64,000 nt of DNA from Mycolicibacterium crocinum (GTDB lineage Bacteria; Actinomycetota; Actinomycetes; Mycobacteriales; Mycobacteriaceae), in NCBI RefSeq assembly GCF_022370635.2, contig NZ_CP092362.2, positions 3,162,001-3,226,000 of the forward strand, in the 5' to 3' direction. Below the pieces are notes generated by a model. It did no database searches. It was not told the DNA's origin and saw only the letters and a list, made by a program, of their open reading frames with translations. Within the stretch, counting starts at the first letter, position 1; each line of letters opens with the position of its first letter. Made by a program: the position numbers and the translations under genes. Below, one piece after another: positions 17,394 to 25,940 of this stretch.

Positions 17394-18851
17394 CTACCCC
17401 CGAGCGGCGGCGCGCCCCGCACGGCGGCCGTAGAAACTGCCGTCGCCCAACGAGATACCGCTGGCATAACCCCATGCCGCCAGACCCGCCGTGCAGCGTC
17501 CGGCTGCATACAGGCCCGGGATCGACTCGCCACTGACGTGCAGCACCTCGGCATCGAGGCTGGTGCGCAACCCCCCGAGCGGGAATCCACCGGTCGCGTG
17601 CCGTAGGTCGATGGCGCCCACCGGGCTGCCGATCGGCCGCAACCACCGGGCCTTCTTGTGCAGCAGCGGATCCTCACCGCGGGCCGCGCCTTCGTTGTAG
17701 CGCGCCACCGTGTCCTGCAGGCTTCCAGGGGGAAGGCCCATCTCGGCCTCGAGTTCAGCGACCGTCTCGCACACCCATTTCGGCTTGCGCAGAATCAGCT
17801 TCGGTGTCTGCGAGGCCAAGGCTTCCTCCTGGGCCGCTTCGTCGAGGATCAGGTACGCCGTGTCGTTCTGGTGGTAGAGCGTGAGCTGACCGGCCCGGCC
17901 CGGATAGGTGTCCTCGGCGACGTAGCGCTGCCCGCGCGCATTGACCAGAATGCCGCGCACCAACTGTTGCGGATCGACCACGAACGCGACCTCGGTGGCA
18001 TCGGTGTGCGCGAGGTCCGCGCCGAGCGCCTGCGCCATCCGAATGCCCTGTCCGTCATGCTGTTCCACCGCCGAGATCGGCCTGCCGGCGATCCGAGGGG
18101 TGAATCGGGCCATCATCGATTCGTTGTAGGCGAAGCTTCCGGTGCCCAGTACGACGCCACGACGCGCCCGCACCGCGATATCGGTGCCGTACTGGCGGGC
18201 GGTGATCCCGACGACCCGCCCGTCGGATTCGACGACGAGGGAGTGCACGCGGACGTCGTAAAGCGAGCGCACCCCACGGTCGGTCGCGGTCTCCACCAAC
18301 GGCTTCATCAGCATGAAACCGGCGCTGGCCTGGCCCTGCTTCTTGTTCTGCATCTGCGGCACATGTCCGCGAGGAGCGGGTTCGGCGATGGTACTGAACG
18401 GGTAGGCGTCCTCGCCGCCGCTGTACATCAGGCCCTGGTCGCCCAGGGGCTCCCAGCCCGGCTCGCCGAAGAACTCCGGTTTGAACGGGACCCCGCAGCG
18501 CACCAACCACTCGAAGTGGTCGACGCTGCCCTCGGCGTAGTCGGCGATGCGGTCGGAGTCCGCACCGGGGCCCATCGCAGCGTCGAGGAAGGCCGCCATG
18601 TTCTCCGGCGAATCGGTGAAACCACAGGCCTTTTGCAAGGCCGTGCCGCCACCCAGGTAGATGAATCCGCCGGCCAGCGCCGCGGCGCCGCCCCAGGCGC
18701 CGGCCCGCTCGAGCACCAGAACGTCGGCGCCTGCTCCTGCGGCCTCGACCGCCGCGGCAGCGCCCGCGACGCCGAAGCCAACGACGACGACGTCGGCCTC
18801 GTGGTCCCAGTTCGCCACCGAGGCGGCCGGGACCGGGCGGACCTCGGTCAT
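17394..18851 (-). CDS. FAD-dependent dehydrogenase, 3-ketosteroid-delta4(5alpha)-dehydrogenase-like (copy 2)
   Basis: 485 residues, clearly paralogous along its whole length to the protein at 6504-7973. The FAD motif is GFGVAGAAAAVEA, and Tyr316, Tyr462 and Ser464 correspond to Tyr319, Tyr466 and Ser468 of copy 1. Differences cluster in the N-terminal 20 residues and in the loop around 168-176 (QNKKQGQAS versus TGKVAGEKS). Its start is 1 bp beyond the stop of the second extradiol dioxygenase, so it ends a three-gene minus-strand operon. A different side chain or stereochemistry preference from copy 1 is possible but unproven. Confidence 0.85.
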   Translation of the reverse strand: MTEVRPVPAASVANWDHEADVVVVGFGVAGAAAAVEAAGAGADVLVLERAGAWGGAAALAGGFIYLGGGTALQKACGFTDSPENMAAFLDAAMGPGADSDRIADYAEGSVDHFEWLVRCGVPFKPEFFGEPGWEPLGDQGLMYSGGEDAYPFSTIAEPAPRGHVPQMQNKKQGQASAGFMLMKPLVETATDRGVRSLYDVRVHSLVVESDGRVVGITARQYGTDIAVRARRGVVLGTGSFAYNESMMARFTPRIAGRPISAVEQHDGQGIRMAQALGADLAHTDATEVAFVVDPQQLVRGILVNARGQRYVAEDTYPGRAGQLTLYHQNDTAYLILDEAAQEEALASQTPKLILRKPKWVCETVAELEAEMGLPPGSLQDTVARYNEGAARGEDPLLHKKARWLRPIGSPVGAIDLRHATGGFPLGGLRTSLDAEVLHVSGESIPGLYAAGRCTAGLAAWGYASGISLGDGSFYGRRAGRAAARG

Positions 18852-18852
18852 G

Positions 18853-19761
18853 TCAGGGACGCATCGCCGCGGGCAGGTCGCCGACCCACTTGTGGCCCCA
18901 GTAGCTGTCGGCGGTGATTTCCTCTGCCGTGTAATGGTTTTCGTCGATCCGCAAGCCGCCAGTGCCGAACTCGATGTCCCAGTCGCCGGGTGCGCGGACG
19001 TAGAACGACACCATCTTGTCGTTGGTGTGGCGGCCCAGTGTGGAGGACAGCTGGAATTCTTGGGCGGCGATGCGGTCCAGCGCCTCGCCGACGGCGTCGA
19101 GGCTGTCCACCTCGACCATCATGTGGATCAGGCCGGGATCGCGCTGATGCATGGCCGGGGCGATCGCCAGGCTGTGATGGCGCTCGTTGATCCCGAGGAA
19201 GCGGATCCGGATCGGGCCGAACTCCTTGGGCAGCGGCACGCGGAACGCGCCACGGGACACGAAACCCAAGACGTCGGTGTAGAAGTCGAACAGACCGGGC
19301 GCATCCATGGCGGGCAAGACCACATGACCCAATCCCTGGTCGCCGGTGACGAACCGCGCCCCGAACGGGGTGATCACCGGGCTGTGGTCGAGCACCGCGC
19401 CGTGGAACACCTCCAGGTGAGTGCCTGCCGGGTCGTCGAATGCCACGGCCTCCTCGACGCGCCGGTCGTCGGCCTCCGATTGCGACAGCTGCTTGTAGGC
19501 CACCCCGGCGCCGTCAAGGACCGCTTTCATCTGCTCGAGGGCGGCGTGATCGCGGACCTCCCAGCCGACGGTGTTGATCCGGTCACCGTCGCCGGGAACG
19601 ACGATGATCCGGGCGGCACGCTCGTCCATCCGCAGGTACAGCGCCGACGGGTCGGGCCCCTTGCCTTCGGCGAAACCCAAGACACCGAAAGCGAATTGGC
19701 GCCAGCGCTCGATGTCGGCGGTGTGGATGGTGACGTAGCCGAGGCTTTTGAGGAGGCTCAC
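18853..19761 (-). CDS. hsaC: Extradiol catechol dioxygenase, HsaC/BphC type I (copy 2)
   Basis: 302 residues, the same length as copy 1 with the same Fe(II) ligand motifs: GLGHVVL, GLIHMMVEVDS and DWDIEFG. The active-site H-H-S-L-A-I, R-H-T-N-D-K and SFYVRAPG are also kept, so it should be active on a catechol. It lies 13 bp downstream of the second HsaA-like gene. The symbol gives family identity only. Confidence 0.9.
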   Translation of the reverse strand: MSLLKSLGYVTIHTADIERWRQFAFGVLGFAEGKGPDPSALYLRMDERAARIIVVPGDGDRINTVGWEVRDHAALEQMKAVLDGAGVAYKQLSQSEADDRRVEEAVAFDDPAGTHLEVFHGAVLDHSPVITPFGARFVTGDQGLGHVVLPAMDAPGLFDFYTDVLGFVSRGAFRVPLPKEFGPIRIRFLGINERHHSLAIAPAMHQRDPGLIHMMVEVDSLDAVGEALDRIAAQEFQLSSTLGRHTNDKMVSFYVRAPGDWDIEFGTGGLRIDENHYTAEEITADSYWGHKWVGDLPAAMRP

Positions 19762-19774
19762 CGATGCGCTCCCG

Positions 19775-20956
19775 TCAGATCATCGCCCGCAGCGGACCCT
19801 GCGGATCGACACCGAACGAACTCAGCGCCGAAGCGTGATACACCGTGCCGGGCACGTGGATCGCGTGCGCCATGCCGGTGTGTGCATCACGCCAGTACCG
19901 CTGCAGCGGCTTGTCCATCCGCATCGCGTTGCCGCCAGAGCGGGCGAAGATCTCGTCCACCGCGCTGACGGCACGCCACACCGCACGTACCTGGGTGCGC
20001 CGTCCGGCGGCGCGGTCTTCGAACGAGACCTCTTTGCCGGAGTCCACCATGTCGTAGATCCGGTCGACGTTGGCCAGGATCTCTTGGCGGGCGGCGTTGA
20101 TGTCGGCCGCGGCCTCGCCGATCGCGTACATCACGTAGGGGTCGTCCTTGATTGCGGTGCCTGCGGCACTGACCCGCTCGCGTTGGTAGTCCAGGTGTGC
20201 GGCCAGCGCACCTTCGCAGATGCCGATGGTGGCCGAGGAGATGCCCAGCGGGAACATCGTCGACCACGGCATCAGGTAGAGGGTGTCGGTCATTCCCGCT
20301 TCACGCTGCGCGGTCCCGTCCATGACCTTGAACGCATCCATCACGCGGTACTCGGGGACGAAGGCGTCCTTGACGATCACGTCTTTCGAGCCGGTGCCGC
20401 GCAGCCCCACCACATCCCAGGAATCCTCGACGATCTCGTAGTCCTTGCGCGGCAGGATCATGTGCAGCATCTGCGGCGGCATCTGCACCTTGCCGTCGGC
20501 GTCGCTCTTGATCGCGCCCAGGAAGATCCAGTCGCAGTGGTCGGTCCCGGAGCTGAACTGCCATCTGCCATTGAAGATGTAGCCGCCGTCGACCGGTCTG
20601 GCAATGCCCTGCGGGGCGTAGGGCGAGGCCACCCAGGTGTCGACGTCGTCGGCCCAGATCTCCTCTGCCACCCGCGGGTCGGCGTAGGCCAGCTGATAGG
20701 GATGCACACCGACAACACCGTTGATCCAGCCGGCGGCCGGGTCCAAGGCCGCCAAGGCCATCACGGTTTCGGCGAACTCACGCGGATGCACCTCGAGGCC
20801 ACCGTGCTTGGCCGGCTGGAGTAGCCGGATGTGGCCGGCCTCCTTCATCGCCTTGACGGTCTCATCGGTGAGCTTGCCGATCTTCTCGGCCTGTACGGCC
20901 TGCTCACGCAGCTGGTCGGCGAGCTCCATCGTCTTGTCGAGCACCGAAGCGGTCAT
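19775..20956 (-). CDS. hsaA: Flavin-dependent monooxygenase oxygenase subunit, HsaA-like (copy 2)
   Basis: 393 residues from the second of two adjacent ATGs (20956); this gives the same length as copy 1 and better spacing to an AAGGA site. The sequence is nearly identical to copy 1 through the C-terminal half, with mostly conservative changes. It forms an operon with the extradiol dioxygenase and flavoprotein genes downstream and is divergent from the second Baeyer-Villiger gene. No dedicated reductase lies next to it, so it may share reductants with copy 1. Confidence 0.9.
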   Translation of the reverse strand: MTASVLDKTMELADQLREQAVQAEKIGKLTDETVKAMKEAGHIRLLQPAKHGGLEVHPREFAETVMALAALDPAAGWINGVVGVHPYQLAYADPRVAEEIWADDVDTWVASPYAPQGIARPVDGGYIFNGRWQFSSGTDHCDWIFLGAIKSDADGKVQMPPQMLHMILPRKDYEIVEDSWDVVGLRGTGSKDVIVKDAFVPEYRVMDAFKVMDGTAQREAGMTDTLYLMPWSTMFPLGISSATIGICEGALAAHLDYQRERVSAAGTAIKDDPYVMYAIGEAAADINAARQEILANVDRIYDMVDSGKEVSFEDRAAGRRTQVRAVWRAVSAVDEIFARSGGNAMRMDKPLQRYWRDAHTGMAHAIHVPGTVYHASALSSFGVDPQGPLRAMI

Positions 20957-21074
20957 CATGCATCCTTGTCCAGTTCTGGGCTGTTGGCTCCATCCTGAAC
21001 CCGCGGGGCGGTCCGTATCGGCCAATGTCTCGATGAGCGGGGCTACGTAAGAATTTCGACCTACGCTGCAGAAC
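20957..21074. promoter_or_regulatory. Divergent promoter region (cassette copy 2)
   Basis: 118 bp between the HsaA-like and Baeyer-Villiger start codons. It should hold both promoters. By eye it shares no obvious block with the copy 1 divergent region at 11249-11351 or with the region upstream of the first HsaA-like gene, so the two cassettes may be controlled separately. Confidence 0.4.
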
Positions 21075-22679
21075 ATGAGCGCACGTGTGGTCGACGTGGT
21101 GGTGGTCGGCGCCGGCTTCGCCGGGCTGTACGCACTGCACAAGTTCCGTAACCAGGGGCTGTCGGTTCGCGTTTTCGAGGCGGCGCCCGAGGTGGGTGGC
21201 ACCTGGTATTTCAACCGGTATCCAGGCGCCCGGTGTGACGTCGAGAGTGTCGATTACAGCTACTCGTTCTCCGACGAGTTGCAGCAGGAATGGACGTGGA
21301 CCGAGAAGTACGCCACCCAGACCGAAATCCTGGCCTATCTGAATTGGGTCACCGACAAACTCGACCTGCGTCGCGACATCACGTTCAATACCCGGGTGAC
21401 GTCGGCGGTGCTCGACGAGGCGACGCTGCGCTGGACGGTCACCACCGACGACGACCGGATGACGACTGCGCGGTTCGTGGTGATGGCGACCGGAGCCCTC
21501 TCGGCAGCCATCACGCCGGCGTTCGACGGCCTGGATCGCTTCGCCGGCGAGACCTACCACACCGCGCACTGGCCCCACGAGGGCGTGGACTTCACCGGTA
21601 AGCGGGTCGCGGTGATCGGCACGGGATCGTCTGGCATCCAATCGATTCCGATCTTCGCCGAGCAGGCCGAGCACCTGTACGTCTTCCAGCGCACCCCGAA
21701 CTACAGCATCCCGGCCGGCAACACACCCCTGACCGCCGAGCAGGTGGCCGAGGTCAAGGCGACCTATGCCGAGCGCCGCCGGGTCTCGTTCCTCAGCGGC
21801 GGCGGCTCGCCGTACGTCGGCACCACCACACTGACTTTCGAGGTATCCGAGGAAGAACGGCGGGAAGCGTTCGAGAAGCGTTGGCGCCTCGGCGGTGTGC
21901 TGTTTTCCAAGACGTTCCCCGATCAGCTCACCGACCAGGCCGCCAACGACGAGGCACGTCGGTTCTGGGAGGAGAAGGTGCGGGCGGTCATCGACGACCC
22001 GGATGTCGCCGATCTCTTGATCCCCAACGATCACCCGATCGGGACCAAGCGAATCTGCACTGACTCCAACTACTTTCAAACGTTCAATCGGCCCAACGTA
22101 ACGTTGATCAGCGTCCGCCGCACGCCGATCGTGTCGATCGACGAGACCGGTATCAACACTTCCGAACAGCACGTGGATCTCGATGTGATCGTGTTCGCCA
22201 CCGGATTCGACGCGCTCACCGGCGCACTGGGCAAGATCGACATCGTCGGGCGTGGGGGAGAGCTGTTACGCGACGACTGGGCCGACGGCCCGCGCAGCTA
22301 CCTCGGCCTGGGTGACGACGGCTTCCCGAACCTGTTCGTAGTCACCGGCCCTGGGGCCCCGGCCGTGCTCGCGAACATGGTGTTGCACGCCGAGGCGCAC
22401 GTCGACTGGATCGCCGATGCCATCGCCTTTCTCGACACACACGGATTCGTGGGCATCGAGGCGACACCGGACGCGGTGGAGCATTGGCTCGCCGAACTCA
22501 ACCAGCGGGCGGCAACGACACTCTTCCCGAAAGCGAACTCCTGGTATCTGGGCGCCAATGTGCCTGGGAAGCCACGGGTTTTCATGCTCTTCATCGGTGG
22601 CTTCGGGGCGTACAACGACATCTGCGCCGAGGTCGCCGCGGCCGGATACAAGGGCTTCGACCTGATCAAGGCGCCCTGA
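21075..22679 (+). CDS. Baeyer-Villiger monooxygenase (copy 2)
   Basis: 534 residues, a close paralogue of the enzyme at 11352-12965 from the FAD motif VVVVGAGFAGLYALHKF to the C-terminal AAGYKGFDL. The fingerprint is F-A-G-E-T-Y-H-T-A-H-W and the NADPH motif VAVIGTGSSGIQSIP. It is expected to oxygenate a ketone to an ester or lactone. Unlike copy 1 it is not followed by SDR genes but by the convergent hydrolase gene. Confidence 0.93.
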   Translation: MSARVVDVVVVGAGFAGLYALHKFRNQGLSVRVFEAAPEVGGTWYFNRYPGARCDVESVDYSYSFSDELQQEWTWTEKYATQTEILAYLNWVTDKLDLRRDITFNTRVTSAVLDEATLRWTVTTDDDRMTTARFVVMATGALSAAITPAFDGLDRFAGETYHTAHWPHEGVDFTGKRVAVIGTGSSGIQSIPIFAEQAEHLYVFQRTPNYSIPAGNTPLTAEQVAEVKATYAERRRVSFLSGGGSPYVGTTTLTFEVSEEERREAFEKRWRLGGVLFSKTFPDQLTDQAANDEARRFWEEKVRAVIDDPDVADLLIPNDHPIGTKRICTDSNYFQTFNRPNVTLISVRRTPIVSIDETGINTSEQHVDLDVIVFATGFDALTGALGKIDIVGRGGELLRDDWADGPRSYLGLGDDGFPNLFVVTGPGAPAVLANMVLHAEAHVDWIADAIAFLDTHGFVGIEATPDAVEHWLAELNQRAATTLFPKANSWYLGANVPGKPRVFMLFIGGFGAYNDICAEVAAAGYKGFDLIKAP

Positions 22680-22707
22680 GCGGTCAGCCGAGCGCACATG
22701 CGCACCG

Positions 22708-23562
22708 TCAGTCCCGCTGCAGGAAGCTCATCACCGCGCTCTCGAACGCCTGCTTGGCCTCGATCATCACCCAGTGCCCGCAATTGGGGAACACGTGCAA
22801 CTCGGCATTGGGGATGGTGCGCATCGGGATCAGCGCCATATCCAGTGGGCTCACGCGGTCGTCACGCCCCCACGTCAGCAGTGTCGGGGCCTTGACCTTG
22901 TGCATGATCGCCCAGGGCAGCGGGAAGTCGGCGTTGCGCATCATCTTCGTCATCGCCGCGAACGCCGCCTTGCCGTACATCCGGCGCGCACTCTCGAGCG
23001 TCTCGGGATCGGTGGCAAGCGCGAAGCGTTCCTCGATGAGCTCCTCGGTCACCAGGGCCGGGTTGTAGACCATCGAGTTGAGCCAGTCGATGAGGCGCTG
23101 CCGAGTGGGGTCCTCGGTGAACTCCTGCAGCAACCGGATGCCCTCACTGGGGCCCGAGCTGAAGATGTTCGTGCCGATACCACCGATGGTGACCAGCTTG
23201 CCGATCCGGTCGCGGTGATTGATCGCGAAGTTGATGCCGACTCCGCCGCCCATCGAGTTGCCGATCACGTCGACCTTCTCCAGGCCCAGCGCGTCGACGA
23301 AGGCCGGCATCGCGGCCTGTGCATCCAGCATCGGGTGGCCGCCGAAGTCGTCGCTCACCCCGAACCCCGGGAACTCCAGCACCAGGCAGCGGTAGTGCTC
23401 GGCGAAGAAGGCCAGGTTGCCGCGGAAGTTGCGCCAGCCGGTGACACCCGGGCCGGAGCCGTGCAACAGCAACAGGGTGGGGCCCTCGCCGGCCTCGTGG
23501 TAGCGCAGAACGCCCTTCTCGGTGGAGATCTCGCGCTTGGTGCCTTCGTAAGTCGTGTCCAC
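22708..23562 (-). CDS. Meta-cleavage product hydrolase, HsaD/BphD-like alpha/beta hydrolase
   Basis: 284 residues. The oxyanion segment HGSGPGVTGWRNF, the nucleophile Ser103 in GNSMGG, an Asp in WGRDDRVSP (234/235) and His263 in NCGHWVMIE match C-C bond hydrolases that act on products of extradiol ring cleavage. With the HsaA- and HsaC-like enzymes it completes phenol to catechol to cleaved ring to two fragments. Only one copy is present for the two cassettes. It is convergent with the second Baeyer-Villiger gene, 28 bp apart. Confidence 0.85.
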   Translation of the reverse strand: MDTTYEGTKREISTEKGVLRYHEAGEGPTLLLLHGSGPGVTGWRNFRGNLAFFAEHYRCLVLEFPGFGVSDDFGGHPMLDAQAAMPAFVDALGLEKVDVIGNSMGGGVGINFAINHRDRIGKLVTIGGIGTNIFSSGPSEGIRLLQEFTEDPTRQRLIDWLNSMVYNPALVTEELIEERFALATDPETLESARRMYGKAAFAAMTKMMRNADFPLPWAIMHKVKAPTLLTWGRDDRVSPLDMALIPMRTIPNAELHVFPNCGHWVMIEAKQAFESAVMSFLQRD

Positions 23563-23732
23563 GGGTGCTATCCGACCATCGTGGTCGCCGGTGTGGCAAC
23601 CAGCTGTACCGCTGGCCGGACCGCGGCCGCGGTCACTACATCATCGGCCACATCAGCCCCATTGGTCACAGATTGCGGTACTCTGCTCTCCTGACACGTG
23701 TCTTTCAGGCCGTGCCGGGCGAAGGGATGCCT

Positions 23733-25940
23733 ATGACGCAAGTGTCTGAACAAGACGCTGCCGAGGCCGACATCGACCGAAAGCCGCAGGCCGGCCGGCC
23801 GCGAACTCGCCTCGATCGCTTCCGGCGCCGCCGACTGCTCGCGCACGTGAGCATCCTGTCGAAGCTCATCCTCATGATGGTGCTCTGCACCGTGCTCGCG
23901 TCCGCGGTGATCGGGGGCATCGCCTTCAAGGCGGGCCGCGCCTCGATTCGGGAAGCGGTGTTCAGCCGGCTCACCGAAGTCCGGGGATCGCAAACCCGAG
24001 CGCTCACCAACCAGATCACGGACTTGCGGAATTCACTGATCACCTACACCCAGGGGGTCAGCACCCAAACCGCTCTGGAGGAGTTCACCGCCGGATTCGA
24101 TCAGCTGTCGACCGTGCAGATCACCCCCGCGCAATCTCAGACCATCACCGACTACTACAACAACACCTTCATCAAAGAGGTTGAGCAGTACAGCGGGACA
24201 AAGCTCGACGCGGCCGCGCTGCTGCCGACGACGAACCCCGAGCGGTATCTGCAGGCGAACTACACCGCGCTGCGCAAGGACGATGACAACGCGATCACCA
24301 TCGACGACGCCCGCGACGGCAGCATGTGGTCGGCCGCGAATGCACGCTTCCAGGACTTCTTCCGGCAGATCGTGACGCGCTTCGATTTCGAGGACGCCCT
24401 GTTGCTCGACGGTCGCGGCAATGTCGTCTACAGCGCCTACAAGGATGTCGACCTGGGAACCAACATCCTCGACGGGCCGTACTCCGGATCCAAACTTCGC
24501 CAGGCGTACCTGAAAGCGATGTCGGCCAACCAGATCGACTACGTCGGCTTCACCGACTTCGAGTTCTACCAGCCCGCTGAAATGCAGCCGACGGCATGGA
24601 TGGTGGCGCCGCTACTCAAGAATGGCCGCGCCGAAGGTGTTCTGGCACTGCAGTTCCCGATCACAAAGATCAACCGGCTGATGACGTTCGACAAGCAGTG
24701 GCAGCAAGCGGGAATGGGCGAGACCGGGGAGACGGTCCTGGGCGGGCCGGACGACCTGATGCGGTCGGATTCGCGTCTGTTTCTGGAGGATCCGCAGCAG
24801 TACAAGTCCGCTGTCCTGGAAGCAGGCACGCCTCCCGACGTCGCCGATATGGCGATCCGTCAAGGTGGCACCACACTGATCCAGAAAATGACGTCCGCGG
24901 CGACCCTCAACGCCCAGAAGGGGGAGACCGGAACCGTCATCACCAAGGACTATCTCGGTCAGGAGACCTTGCAGGCCTATGCGCCTCTGGTGATCAAAGA
25001 CTCGGAACTGCACTGGTCCATCGTCGCGAAAGTGACCACCGCAGAGGCGTTCGCCCGCGAGTCGGCGTTCACCAAGACCGTCGTGCTGGTCACCACCGGC
25101 ATCGTGTTCGTGGTGTGCCTGCTGGCCATATCGCTGGCCCAGATCTTCGTCCGTCCGATCAGGCGGCTGGAAGCCGGCGCCCAGCGAATCAGCGCCGGCG
25201 ACTACAACGTGGCCATCCCGGTCGACAGCCGCGACGAAATCGGAGATCTGACAGTCGCGTTCAACGAGATGGGCCGCAGTCTGACGGTCAAGGAAGACCT
25301 GATCAATCAGCAGCGCAAGGAGAACGACGAACTGCTGCGGTCGCTGATGCCCGATGCGCTGGCCGAGCGGTTCAAGCAGGGCGAGGAGATCATCGCCGTC
25401 GAGCACCAGAACGTCACCGTCATCTTCGCCGACCTCATCGGCCTCGATCGCCTACAGGCCGAGCTGGCCACCGACGCATCGCTGGCGTTGGTCAACGAGC
25501 TGATCCGGCAGATCGACGCCGCCGCAGAGAATTTCGGCATGGAAACCGTCCACACCGTGCGCAACGGCTATCTCGCGAGCTGTGGGCTGATTGTCCCGCG
25601 GTTGGACAACGTGCGCCGGACCGTGGACTTCGCCATGGAATGCCAGCGGATCGTCGAGCGGTTCAACGCTGAGACGGGCAACGACCTGCAGCTGCGCGCC
25701 GGCATCGACACCGGCATGGTCAGTAGCGGGCTGCTCGGGCGCCCGTCGGTCGTCTACGACATGTGGGGCGCAGTGGTGAACCTCGCACATCAGATCAAAA
25801 ATGGCTCGCCGCAACCCGGAATCTACGTCACCTCCCATGTCTACGAGGTGCTGCAGGAGACGATGCAGTTCGATTCTGCGGGTAGCGTCTCGGTCGACGG
25901 TGAGGCGAATCCGATCTGGCGGCTCGCGGAGCGTCACTGA
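23733..25940 (+). CDS. Membrane class III nucleotidyl cyclase homologue with HAMP domain and altered catalytic residues
   Basis: 735 residues from the ATG at 23733, which has GAAGGG six bases upstream. Order: a basic cytoplasmic start, TM helix 41-65, a large external sensor region (about 66-446, Cache-like), TM helix 448-472, HAMP 473-525 and a cyclase domain 555-735. In the cyclase domain Asp567 (FADLIGL), Asp676 (YDMWG) and Asn683 remain. The second metal Asp is Asn611, the purine-binding Lys is His607 and the transition-state Arg is Gln687. Architecture and gene order resemble Rv2435c-Rv2434c of M. tuberculosis (from memory). It may be a weak or non-canonical cyclase, or a sensor that no longer makes cAMP. 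The next gene overlaps by one base. Confidence 0.85.
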   Translation: MTQVSEQDAAEADIDRKPQAGRPRTRLDRFRRRRLLAHVSILSKLILMMVLCTVLASAVIGGIAFKAGRASIREAVFSRLTEVRGSQTRALTNQITDLRNSLITYTQGVSTQTALEEFTAGFDQLSTVQITPAQSQTITDYYNNTFIKEVEQYSGTKLDAAALLPTTNPERYLQANYTALRKDDDNAITIDDARDGSMWSAANARFQDFFRQIVTRFDFEDALLLDGRGNVVYSAYKDVDLGTNILDGPYSGSKLRQAYLKAMSANQIDYVGFTDFEFYQPAEMQPTAWMVAPLLKNGRAEGVLALQFPITKINRLMTFDKQWQQAGMGETGETVLGGPDDLMRSDSRLFLEDPQQYKSAVLEAGTPPDVADMAIRQGGTTLIQKMTSAATLNAQKGETGTVITKDYLGQETLQAYAPLVIKDSELHWSIVAKVTTAEAFARESAFTKTVVLVTTGIVFVVCLLAISLAQIFVRPIRRLEAGAQRISAGDYNVAIPVDSRDEIGDLTVAFNEMGRSLTVKEDLINQQRKENDELLRSLMPDALAERFKQGEEIIAVEHQNVTVIFADLIGLDRLQAELATDASLALVNELIRQIDAAAENFGMETVHTVRNGYLASCGLIVPRLDNVRRTVDFAMECQRIVERFNAETGNDLQLRAGIDTGMVSSGLLGRPSVVYDMWGAVVNLAHQIKNGSPQPGIYVTSHVYEVLQETMQFDSAGSVSVDGEANPIWRLAERH

